A stretch of DNA of 25,731 nt from a virus: the IMG/VR virus record IMGVR_UViG_3300021961_000569, positions 1-25,731 of that record. One strand, given 5' to 3'. Position numbers and translations under genes: made by a program. Positions 11,652-19,360 of the stretch are shown one piece after another; within the stretch, counting starts at the first letter, position 1; every line of letters starts with the position of its first letter. The notes under the pieces were generated by a model. That model was not told where the DNA came from. It did no database searches and saw only the letters and a list, made by a program, of their open reading frames with translations.

Positions 11652-12368
11652 ATGCCTTTACCAAAGATCTCTACGCCAACTTATGAGTTGGAACTACCTT
11701 CTACTGGAAAGAAAATTAAATATCGCCCCTTTCTTGTAAGAGAGGAAAAAATTCTTATCATTGCAATGGAAAGTGAAGATGATAAGCAAATCACTGGTGC
11801 TGTAAAAGAAGTTATCTCTAACTGCATCTTAACCAGAGGCGTTAAGATAGAACAACTATCTACATTTGATATTGAGTATCTGTTCCTGAATATCAGAGGT
11901 AAGTCTGTTGGTGAAGAAGTAGAAGTACTTGTAACTTGTCCAGATGATGGAACTACCCAAGTTCCAACTTCAATCAACCTGGATGAAATTAAAGTTCAAA
12001 CTGCAAAAAATCACAGCAGAGATATTAAACTAGATAATGATCTTATTTTGAGAATGAAGTATCCTTCGATGGAGGAGTTCATAAAAAATAACTTTAGTGT
12101 TGAAGAAATTAATCTAGAGAATACTTTCGATCTTATCTCTTCTTGTATTGAGCAAGTTTATTCTGAAGAAGAGTCTTGGTCAGCGTCTGATTGTACTAAG
12201 AAAGAACTGAGAGAGTTTCTTGAGCAGTTGAGTTCAAAGCAGTTCAAGGAGATTGAAACTTTCTTTGAGACTATGCCTAAGTTATCTCATGTAGTTAAGG
12301 TCAAAAATCCTAACACTGGGGTAGAGAATGAAATTGTTCTGGAGGGACTAAACGCTTTTTTCGGGTAG
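11652..12368 (+). CDS. 26: Baseplate hub assembly protein gp26
   Basis: A 238-residue protein (T4 gp26: 208) starting M-P-L-P-K-I-S-T-P-T-Y, with Y-R-P-F-L-V-R-E-E-K-I-L-I-I-A-M-E and V-L-V-T-C-P-D-D-G-T, which matches the T4 gp26-type baseplate hub family. These proteins help assemble the hub and behave like tail assembly chaperones. The end of the gene holds a perfect -1 slippery heptamer, T_TTT_TTC (12356-12362), two codons before the stop TAG; the -1 frame is open straight into the small protein at 12371. The T4 gene 51, which would follow, is replaced by that small gene. Confidence 0.8.
   Translation: MPLPKISTPTYELELPSTGKKIKYRPFLVREEKILIIAMESEDDKQITGAVKEVISNCILTRGVKIEQLSTFDIEYLFLNIRGKSVGEEVEVLVTCPDDGTTQVPTSINLDEIKVQTAKNHSRDIKLDNDLILRMKYPSMEEFIKNNFSVEEINLENTFDLISSCIEQVYSEEESWSASDCTKKELREFLEQLSSKQFKEIETFFETMPKLSHVVKVKNPNTGVENEIVLEGLNAFFG
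12356..12362 (+). other. Candidate -1 programmed frameshift site
   Basis: In the gp26 frame the codons are GCT TTT TTC GGG TAG. The heptamer T-TTT-TTC fits the X-XXY-YYZ rule, so both tRNAs can slip back one base and re-pair. The -1 frame then reads CGG GTA GGT ATG GCT and continues in the 60-residue gene at 12371 to 12553, giving a fusion of about 300 residues. No strong downstream stem or pseudoknot was found by eye. Confidence 0.45.
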
Positions 12369-12370
12369 GT

Positions 12371-12553
12371 ATGGCTCATGAAGATCTTGAGTCATACTTT
12401 AAGGTAAATTTTGCCTTGATACAGCATCATAAATACTCATTGACTGAGATAGAAAACATGATACCTTGGGAAAGAGAAGTTTACCTCACTTTCCTAAAAC
12501 AACACATTGAGGAAGAGAATTTAAAACAACAGCAAGCTGAACTAAATGGCTGA
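12371..12553 (+). CDS. Small hub/tail assembly protein, gp51 position
   Basis: A 60-residue helical protein: S-Y-F-K-V-N-F-A-L-I-Q-H-H-K-Y-S-L-T-E-I near the start, M-I-P-W-E-R-E-V-Y-L in the middle, and a Glu/Gln-rich end. The ATG lies two bases after the gp26 stop; a convincing ribosome binding site is not seen, and the frame is -1 to gp26. It may be made separately by re-initiation or as a C-terminal extension of gp26 by frameshift, the arrangement of G/GT-type tail chaperones in other phages. It stands where gene 51 (hub assembly catalyst) stands in T4-like maps, but is far shorter than T4 gp51. The end overlaps the next gene by eight bases. Confidence 0.7.
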   Translation: MAHEDLESYFKVNFALIQHHKYSLTEIENMIPWEREVYLTFLKQHIEEENLKQQQAELNG

Positions 12554-13889
12554 GTTTTCGCCAATTATAACTGGTTTAAGACCTAGGAGAACTAGAGTCT
12601 CTTCATTTACGTTTTTAAATCGTCCCCAAGAAACCCCAAGGGACGATTATAGAACTACGCTTGCACTGCAACAAAATAGAATTGCTTTTGAAAGCATAAA
12701 CTCTTCCATTACAAATTTATCAGCACAAGTTTCCGCACTCAATAGTTCTCTAATTGGTATTGCTCAAGAGGTCAAGCAAACATCAGCATTAGATCAGGCA
12801 AGAGAGGCACAAAAGAGAAGGCAAGAAGAGATCTTAGCAGAACAACAACTCAGAGAAGGTAAAGAGAGTGTTGTTGAGCGTAAGATGCAAACCTCACTCC
12901 TTGTCCCTGTTAGAAAGGTAGGAGCAAAGGCGCAATTTACTTTATCCAGGTTAGGAAACTTCTTTATGATTCTCCTGGGAGGTTTCCTAGGAAACATGGC
13001 GATACAAACTCTGGGTGCTTTGATATCTGGAGACAAAGAAAAACTAGAAGAACTTAAGAAGAAGTTTTTAGATAATATTGGAGTTGTAAGTGGGATATTC
13101 CTACTGTTTAGTGGTGGATTTGGAACCATACTTGGATCCATCAGTAGACTAACTGCTACTTTAGGAGGAGCACTATTTAAAAATCTTTTACTCAGACCAG
13201 TAAATGCTTTATTGGGATTGGTAAAATCTGGTGCTGCTTTAGTACCAGGAGTAACTAGATCTGGTAAACTAACTAACAGTAACGCTGGAACATCAGCAAA
13301 ACAATCTAGATCAACTAAACCAGCAGCAACAAGAGCAAAAGGATTTGCTGGGGGTGGAATCTTTAAAAGACTACCAATTTTAGCTGGTACTATTCAGGGT
13401 GTATCAGATATAATGTCTGGTGAAAGTATGGGAAGAACTGGTGCTGGATTGCTTGGAATGGGAACTTTGGGTGTAGCAGCATCCTTTATGAATCCATATG
13501 CTGGTCTTGCAGTATTCTTACTTGGATCTGGATCTGCTTCAAACTTCGCAAAAGACATATATGAACAGAGTGGTATTGAGCAGCAATTCCCAGAACTAGG
13601 AACTAATGTAAAAGATATTAAAGGTGGAATATTTAATATTTTCCAGGGCATGGCTGGAACACAAGTTGATATTCAGAGAAGTAGTAATCAACAAACACCA
13701 GATTTAGTTTCTACTGATTCTCAAGGTAATGTAACAATAATCAATACTGAATCTCAGACTAATGGTGGAAAAATAGTAGCGCCACAAAAAGATCTTGGAA
13801 GAGCAAATTATCTACCTAATGTTCCAAGTTCAAATCCAGAAAACTTCTACGTCATGTATTCAAGAGTACAATACAACGTGGTAGGATAA
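12546..13889 (+). CDS. Tape-measure/hub-like structural protein
   Basis: A 447-residue protein. Residues 40-115 are helical, probably coiled coil (Gln/Ala/Glu-rich, A-R-E-A-Q-K-R-R-Q-E-E). Two hydrophobic stretches follow, about 136-160 (N-F-F-M-I-L-L-G-G-F-L-G) and 178-230, with further Gly-rich hydrophobic segments at 290-335. This is the layout of tape-measure and hub proteins that insert into the host membrane. No T4 homologue is clear; by position it may replace gp28/gp29. The next gene has the same plan (basic helical start, then a Gly-rich hydrophobic stretch), so the two may be distant relatives or partners. Confidence 0.65.
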   Translation: MAEFSPIITGLRPRRTRVSSFTFLNRPQETPRDDYRTTLALQQNRIAFESINSSITNLSAQVSALNSSLIGIAQEVKQTSALDQAREAQKRRQEEILAEQQLREGKESVVERKMQTSLLVPVRKVGAKAQFTLSRLGNFFMILLGGFLGNMAIQTLGALISGDKEKLEELKKKFLDNIGVVSGIFLLFSGGFGTILGSISRLTATLGGALFKNLLLRPVNALLGLVKSGAALVPGVTRSGKLTNSNAGTSAKQSRSTKPAATRAKGFAGGGIFKRLPILAGTIQGVSDIMSGESMGRTGAGLLGMGTLGVAASFMNPYAGLAVFLLGSGSASNFAKDIYEQSGIEQQFPELGTNVKDIKGGIFNIFQGMAGTQVDIQRSSNQQTPDLVSTDSQGNVTIINTESQTNGGKIVAPQKDLGRANYLPNVPSSNPENFYVMYSRVQYNVVG

Positions 13890-13890
13890 T

Positions 13891-15456
13891 ATGGCGTATA
13901 CCTCTTCTCTTAACGTAAGATCAATTGGACGTTCTATGTCCAATTTAAACAAGAGTCTCTTGAAGGCTAGAGACTCTGCAAAGTCTGTTAGGACAACTAT
14001 TCTGCAGTCAAACAGAGATAAAAGAAAATCATTTTCAAGTAGTCTGAGTGCATTCAGGAAAAGAAGAGAGGCTGCAAGAAGAAGAGAACGAGAAGATATT
14101 GTTGAAGCATCTACGGTTGGTGGCGCAATACAAAAATCTAGAACCGCTGTGGTCACTAGCACAAAAGGATTTCTAGGAAGAATACTTGATTTCTTAGGAA
14201 CATTATTAGTTGGGTGGGCACTCACAAATCTACCAAACATCATAAAGATGGGCGAAGATTTGATGGGTAGGATGCAAAAATATTTCGATATATTCAATGA
14301 ATTCAAGTCAGGTCTTCAAGAGTTCTTGATAACCTTTGGAGATATGGTTGGTGAAGTTGGTACAGCACTTCAGAATAATGATTTTATTGCAGTTCAAAGA
14401 AGTACTCAGAAATATATGGGTAGATTGCAGGATTCATTTAAGAAGATGGAGGGTTCTGTAGAATCTGTTATTAGGCAACTAAGAAAAGATGTTTATGAAT
14501 TGCTAGGAATAGATCCACCACCTGATGAAGAACCTGATAGCACTACTACTGGTGGCGGTGGAAGTGGAGACCCTGCAGGGGTGCCTGCTGCTGGTGGAAA
14601 CAAGTTTAGTGGAGAAGCTGCTAAGATTCCACCAGAGGGTAAAGCACTTCTAGATGCTATTGCTGGTTCTGAATCTGGTGGATATAACCGTAGATATCCA
14701 TCTAAGACGTTTAGTGGATATAATGATCACCCAAGAATTCGTGAACCAATTTTGGGTGGTCCAAACAAGGGTCTTACAAGTGATGCTGCTGGTAGATATC
14801 AGTTTATATCTACAACTTGGGACCAGTACAAACGACCAGGTGCTAAGTTTACACCAGAAGAACAAGACCTTGCAGCATATAAATTAGCAATTGCTGCTTA
14901 TGGATATGGTGAACAAGGATTGTTGAAGGCACTTAGAGAAAATCCTTTAAAGGTAGCAAACAAACTAAGTGGAACTTGGACTTCTCTACCTGGTGGTATT
15001 GAACCAAACAACGCAACTAATGGTTTCCTAAACAGATATAATTCAAGCGTAAAAACATATAGACAGTCGCAACAATCCGCACCAAAAACTATACAAAAAA
15101 CAGAACAGAATAAGTCCGAATATAAAGGTGGATATACTCCGGAAGAAATTGAAAAACTTAAGAGAGAAAATCCAGGTTTCAACTGGGGAGACTTTCTTAA
15201 CCAGAATAGTAGCAGTAGCAAGACAATCCAAGAATTTGAGTTTGCTTCATCTAAACAAAAGTTCTCACCAGAAATTGCACAGTTTAAACCGAAGAGACCT
15301 ACGAATACTCTAATAATAAGAGAAAAAATAAAAGAACCTCCACAGATTATTGCTACTGGTGGTGGATCTCAGGGTTCTTCATTCCCCTCTGTTACTGAGG
15401 TAAATAGTACTGGAGACTTATTCAAGCAAATAACCCTCACACACGCAACGGTATAA
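13891..15456 (+). CDS. Tail hub protein with muraminidase-like domain
   Basis: A 521-residue protein. Residues 1-75 are very basic and helical; 93-120 contain a hydrophobic stretch (F-L-G-T-L-L-V-G-W-A); about 210-240 is a Pro/Gly linker. From about 250 to 390 lies a lysozyme-like domain: L-L-D-A-I-A-G-S-E261-S-G-G-Y-N, then F-S-G-Y-N-D-H-P-R and S-D-A-A-G-R-Y-Q-F-I-S-T-T-W, the pattern of lambda R/P2 K-like (GH104-type) muraminidases, with E261 the likely catalytic acid. The C-terminus is Ser/Lys-rich. It probably opens peptidoglycan during DNA entry, the role of the lysozyme in T4 gp5, whose homologue here lacks it. Confidence 0.82.
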   Translation: MAYTSSLNVRSIGRSMSNLNKSLLKARDSAKSVRTTILQSNRDKRKSFSSSLSAFRKRREAARRREREDIVEASTVGGAIQKSRTAVVTSTKGFLGRILDFLGTLLVGWALTNLPNIIKMGEDLMGRMQKYFDIFNEFKSGLQEFLITFGDMVGEVGTALQNNDFIAVQRSTQKYMGRLQDSFKKMEGSVESVIRQLRKDVYELLGIDPPPDEEPDSTTTGGGGSGDPAGVPAAGGNKFSGEAAKIPPEGKALLDAIAGSESGGYNRRYPSKTFSGYNDHPRIREPILGGPNKGLTSDAAGRYQFISTTWDQYKRPGAKFTPEEQDLAAYKLAIAAYGYGEQGLLKALRENPLKVANKLSGTWTSLPGGIEPNNATNGFLNRYNSSVKTYRQSQQSAPKTIQKTEQNKSEYKGGYTPEEIEKLKRENPGFNWGDFLNQNSSSSKTIQEFEFASSKQKFSPEIAQFKPKRPTNTLIIREKIKEPPQIIATGGGSQGSSFPSVTEVNSTGDLFKQITLTHATV

Positions 15457-15462
15457 AAATAA

Positions 15463-16740
15463 ATGGCTGCAATAGATGCTTCACTATATGAAGAGATTAT
15501 TATAGAATCTTCGGATGGAAAGAGATCTGTTGATCTTAGATTTGGTATTGTTGCGCTCAAATATTTTGAGGATTTGTTTTCACCAACATTAACAGCACAG
15601 ATGACGATTGTTAATACTGGTGGAACAATTCCAACAGAGGATGGTTCTTATCAGTCAATATACAGTGGTCTACCATTAAGAGGTGGCGAAAGAGTATCTA
15701 TAAAAATCGCTGGTAACTCTGATACCAATAAAGGATTAGATCTTAGCAACAAAGACAATTACATGTATGTTTCTAAGATAACCAACGTTATCAGAGAGGG
15801 ACAGAGAGAAATATTCACACTTCACTTAGTCTCTAGAGAAGCGATTGCTAACGAGACTTCTAGGGTCTATAGAAAGTTTTCAAAAGGACCTATTGATAAG
15901 CATGTTAAAGATATTTTAAAAGAGAACTTACAATCACAAAAATCTTTAAAATATGATCCAGTAGAGTTTCAATATTCTTTCATTGGAAATCTCAGAAGAC
16001 CTTTTAATGTAATGATCTGGTTGGCTGCAAAGTCAATTCCAACTACAGGTATCCCTGGATACTTTTTCTATGAAACTATCGAGGGATACAATTTCAAATC
16101 TGTTGAGAATCTGATTGCCGAAGGAAAACAAAACGTATCGGCAGAATATTTTCATCAGGAAGATCAAGACTTCAACAAGTCAACTGATAGAAGAATATTG
16201 TCCTATAGTATCAGTGTTAATAATGACTTGTTAGAGAATTTAAGACTTGGAACATATGCAGCATTCTTTGCTGAGTATGATCCTTATCTAGCAAGATTTA
16301 GTTTACCTCAAGACGGTAAGAGAACTCTTAGAGATTTTTCTGGAACAAACCTTGGAGATGATCCAGAGATACCACAGATATTGAGTTCTAATGGATTTGA
16401 TCTGAGTAATACACCAAGTAGAATTCTAACATCGGTTCTTGATGTTGGAACATTAGAAAAGAATGTCGCATACAATTATACCAAAACAAATTATAGAGAT
16501 GCTCTGTTTAGATACAATTACCTCTTCACACAAGTCTTGAACATGACTGTTCCCCTGAACACAGAATTGAAAGTCGGTAATGTTGTTAAGTGCAACTTCC
16601 TCAAAATTTCAAATAACAGTAAGGAATTTGACCGTGAGCAAAGTGGTCTATATATGATAAAAGAACTCTGTCATCATTTTGATGGGACTCAATCCCTAAC
16701 ATCTATGAAGTTGCTTAGAGATACATTTGGCGACGTATAA
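15463..16740 (+). CDS. 27: Baseplate hub protein gp27-like
   Basis: A 425-residue protein (T4 gp27: 391). It has an early segment L-R-F-G-I-V-A-L-K-Y-F-E-D-L-F-S-P and a later V-G-N-V-V-K-C-N-F-L-K-I, with Y-M-I-K-E-L-C-H-H-F near the end, fitting gp27/VgrG-type hub proteins. gp27 forms the trimeric ring that links the tube to the spike. It lies directly before the gp5-like spike gene and six bases after the lysozyme-bearing gene. The assignment relies on pattern and position together. Confidence 0.78.
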   Translation: MAAIDASLYEEIIIESSDGKRSVDLRFGIVALKYFEDLFSPTLTAQMTIVNTGGTIPTEDGSYQSIYSGLPLRGGERVSIKIAGNSDTNKGLDLSNKDNYMYVSKITNVIREGQREIFTLHLVSREAIANETSRVYRKFSKGPIDKHVKDILKENLQSQKSLKYDPVEFQYSFIGNLRRPFNVMIWLAAKSIPTTGIPGYFFYETIEGYNFKSVENLIAEGKQNVSAEYFHQEDQDFNKSTDRRILSYSISVNNDLLENLRLGTYAAFFAEYDPYLARFSLPQDGKRTLRDFSGTNLGDDPEIPQILSSNGFDLSNTPSRILTSVLDVGTLEKNVAYNYTKTNYRDALFRYNYLFTQVLNMTVPLNTELKVGNVVKCNFLKISNNSKEFDREQSGLYMIKELCHHFDGTQSLTSMKLLRDTFGDV

Positions 16741-16752
16741 GAATTAAAAAGA

Positions 16753-18804
16753 ATGGAAGAATTTTTACTCAAAAGTAATTTTATAGGTAGAGATGGATTT
16801 GTCTGGTGGATAGGACAGATTGCACCAATAGAATCTTGGATTGAACAAGCTAATGGTCCTGGTTGGGGTGTAAGATACAAAGTTCGTATTATGGGGTATC
16901 ACCCATATACTGAGGCGGAGTTGAGTAATGAAGACTTGCCTTGGGCACATGTAATGCTTCCACCTGGAGTTGGAACTGGGTCCGCTAATACATTTAAGAC
17001 AGTCAAATATAATGAAGGGGATACTGTAATTGGTTTCTTCCTTGATGGTGAAAGTGGTCAACATCCAATTATCATGGGTGCTTTTGCTAACTCTGTGGAT
17101 GTTATAAAGGATGCAGAGAAGTTACCTTTCGCACCGTTCTCAGGATTTAATCAACATATTAAACAACCACCAAAAGGTGTTCTTGCTACTAGCGAATCTG
17201 GAGATCAAAATCGTGCAACTGCACCAGATCCACAACCATTAAGTCCAGCGCAATCAAAACAAGTAGATCCAAACAATCCAGCAGCAAGAAGAACTTCTGA
17301 CGGAAAGATAATATCAACCCCATGTGGATCTGAATCTGAAGAAAGTAAAGGATCCAAAAAAGTTATTAATGAAATCAAGAATACGATACAAGGTTATGTT
17401 CAGTTCCTTCAAGACTTGAAGGCACAGTTTGATGAAAAACTAGAGCACTACAGGGATGAAATTGATAGGGAAATTGATGTTTTAGCAGAAAAAATAGCAA
17501 CCGTAGCATCAAAGATGATCAACGGTATTGTGAACTTTATATTTAAAAAACTTATTCCAATTTTAGGAAAAGGACTTAAACTACTTTATGATGCAGTATT
17601 TGCAAAAGTTCTAGCAGCAACAGGTCTTTTACCAGCAGCACATGCCGCTGGAGTAGCAGCACAGACTGCAATGATTAATCCTGTAAAAATATTACAAGAC
17701 TTAATTCCTTGTATCCAAAACCAGATCAAAGGAAAGGTAAAGGATCTAGTCAAACAACTTCTCAAGTCCATTGCCGACAACGTTCTAAACTTTGTTGATT
17801 GTGTTGCCGACCAAACCATTGGTGCTATGTTAAATGGTATCATTGGTCTTGTCGATAATGCTCTGTTACCTGCAATTAATGGTGTTGGTAAGATCCTACA
17901 ATTCTTCGAAGACTTTAGTGTTGAAGGTCTTATGAGAAATGGTTTTGATGCACTACTTGGTCTTGTTGGACTTAAGTCTTGCAGTAAGACCGATGCTAAA
18001 GATAAGTGGGGTTCTTGTAAATATAGACTTGGATATGGTCCAGTCTTCCAAGATGATTTGGACTTGAAAGGTATTGTCGATAATGCTAACGCAGCAAAGG
18101 CAATATCAACAGCGGCAAAGGTTGCTGGATTCCCACTTGATGGTGTTCAGGATATTGCCGGTGCATTTGACTTCATAACAGGAACAGTCAAGGATCCAAA
18201 CTTTATTGGAGATGTTGGTTCTTGTTACACTGGACCACCTATTGTTTGTGGACCACCAAAGATCAACATATTTGGTGGAGGTGGAACTGGAGCAAGTGCT
18301 GTTCCTATTCTTGGTGGTATTGTTGGTGAGGATAAGTATAAGACTGGAAGTATTATCAGTGTTAAAGTAACAAACCCTGGAAGCGGATATACATTCCCAC
18401 CATTTGTTGAGGTTGTAGATAGTTGTGGTCAAGGATATGGTGGTATTGCTAGAGCCATCGTTAAGAATGGTCAGGTAAGTACAATTTATGTTGTATCAGA
18501 AGGTGAAAACTACCCAGTAGAAGAAGAGATACCATATGTTGTTGAAAGCGTTTCGGTTATCAATCCTGGTCAAGACTTTGAGGATGGAGATACTGTAATT
18601 GATAATCGAGGCAATGAATATGACGTGCTTATTCAGTCTGGTGCTATCATTAAGGTGACCCCAATAAATAGTAGAGATGTAACTAATATTCCTGTACTTG
18701 AGGTTATTTCTAAGAATGGTTCTGGAGCAATTCTTGCTGCTAACCTAGGAGAAAGACCACCATTTGATGGGGAAGTTAAGCAAGTTATTGATTGTATAAC
18801 CTAA
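16753..18804 (+). CDS. 5: gp5-like baseplate spike base (OB-fold, no lysozyme)
   Basis: A 683-residue protein. Residues 8-125 match the gp5 OB-fold: G-R-D-G-F-V-W-W-I-G-Q-I, V-R-Y-K-V-R-I-M-G-Y-H-P, L-P-W-A-H-V-M-L-P-P and E-S-G-Q-H-P-I-I-M-G. A linker and a coiled coil (about 195-245) follow, then hydrophobic helices to about 300. No T4-type lysozyme domain is visible. Near the C-terminus there are G-S-G-Y-T-F-P-P-like units (about 535-640), related to one in the 1326-residue protein downstream. The protein thus keeps the OB part of gp5 while enzyme and needle appear in neighbouring genes. Confidence 0.82.
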   Translation: MEEFLLKSNFIGRDGFVWWIGQIAPIESWIEQANGPGWGVRYKVRIMGYHPYTEAELSNEDLPWAHVMLPPGVGTGSANTFKTVKYNEGDTVIGFFLDGESGQHPIIMGAFANSVDVIKDAEKLPFAPFSGFNQHIKQPPKGVLATSESGDQNRATAPDPQPLSPAQSKQVDPNNPAARRTSDGKIISTPCGSESEESKGSKKVINEIKNTIQGYVQFLQDLKAQFDEKLEHYRDEIDREIDVLAEKIATVASKMINGIVNFIFKKLIPILGKGLKLLYDAVFAKVLAATGLLPAAHAAGVAAQTAMINPVKILQDLIPCIQNQIKGKVKDLVKQLLKSIADNVLNFVDCVADQTIGAMLNGIIGLVDNALLPAINGVGKILQFFEDFSVEGLMRNGFDALLGLVGLKSCSKTDAKDKWGSCKYRLGYGPVFQDDLDLKGIVDNANAAKAISTAAKVAGFPLDGVQDIAGAFDFITGTVKDPNFIGDVGSCYTGPPIVCGPPKINIFGGGGTGASAVPILGGIVGEDKYKTGSIISVKVTNPGSGYTFPPFVEVVDSCGQGYGGIARAIVKNGQVSTIYVVSEGENYPVEEEIPYVVESVSVINPGQDFEDGDTVIDNRGNEYDVLIQSGAIIKVTPINSRDVTNIPVLEVISKNGSGAILAANLGERPPFDGEVKQVIDCIT

Positions 18805-18810
18805 TCAAAA

Positions 18811-19359
18811 ATGGCTAGAAGTAATGAACGCCCAGAAGTAGAATGGATTCTAAGGGACTGTACTTTTGCGTGTCCCAACGTGAGAGAGGTTGTGAACAGT
18901 CCTACTATGGGACTTTTGGGAACTTCTACTCGCTTTTGGTATACAGCGACAAAAAAACAACTAAAAAACTCCATTGATTTTACAGAAGAAGGAAGACAAC
19001 TAATCAATAGTGATAGTGCTATTGAAATGTGTGCTGGAGAGAGAGGTCTTGATGGTGGAGAGACTGTTGTTATTCACTCTAGACGTGGTAATGTAACCAT
19101 TACGGCAGATAGAACTGGATGTGTTAAAATATCTGGTCTTCACATGGTCGTTAGTAGTTCAGGAACTCTTGAGATAACTTCTGGAGATGAAATAAGAATC
19201 AATGGTGGAAATATGGTTCTTGAAGGTAATAGTATTGAATCAGATGCAATGTCTGGAAATTTAGTTCCTCCAGCAAAAACATTTCTAGGTCAGATATTTA
19301 AAGATACTTTTGTTGGTGGTGGACTAATATTAAAAGCACTTGGAGTACTTGTAGGATAA
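18811..19359 (+). CDS. Beta-rich needle-like spike protein
   Basis: A 182-residue protein. From about residue 80 it consists of short alternating beta strands (V-V-I-H-S-R-R-G-N-V-T-I-T-A, L-E-I-T-S-G-D-E-I-R-I-N-G, M-V-L-E-G-N-S-I), the texture of gp5 C-terminal or VgrG-type beta-helical needles. The N-terminus has two Cys in D-C-T-F-A-C-P. The C-terminus is hydrophobic (L-I-L-K-A-L-G-V-L-V-G). It follows the gp5-like gene after six bases and may form the spike tip; the assignment is inference from texture and context. Confidence 0.55.
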   Translation: MARSNERPEVEWILRDCTFACPNVREVVNSPTMGLLGTSTRFWYTATKKQLKNSIDFTEEGRQLINSDSAIEMCAGERGLDGGETVVIHSRRGNVTITADRTGCVKISGLHMVVSSSGTLEITSGDEIRINGGNMVLEGNSIESDAMSGNLVPPAKTFLGQIFKDTFVGGGLILKALGVLVG

Positions 19360-19360
19360 A

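Noticed and set aside
13860-14306. 148-codon minus-strand frame inside the lysozyme-bearing gene
   Set aside because: It is antisense to a well-supported gene, and the hydrophobic Leu/Phe-rich translation is typical of an antisense shadow.
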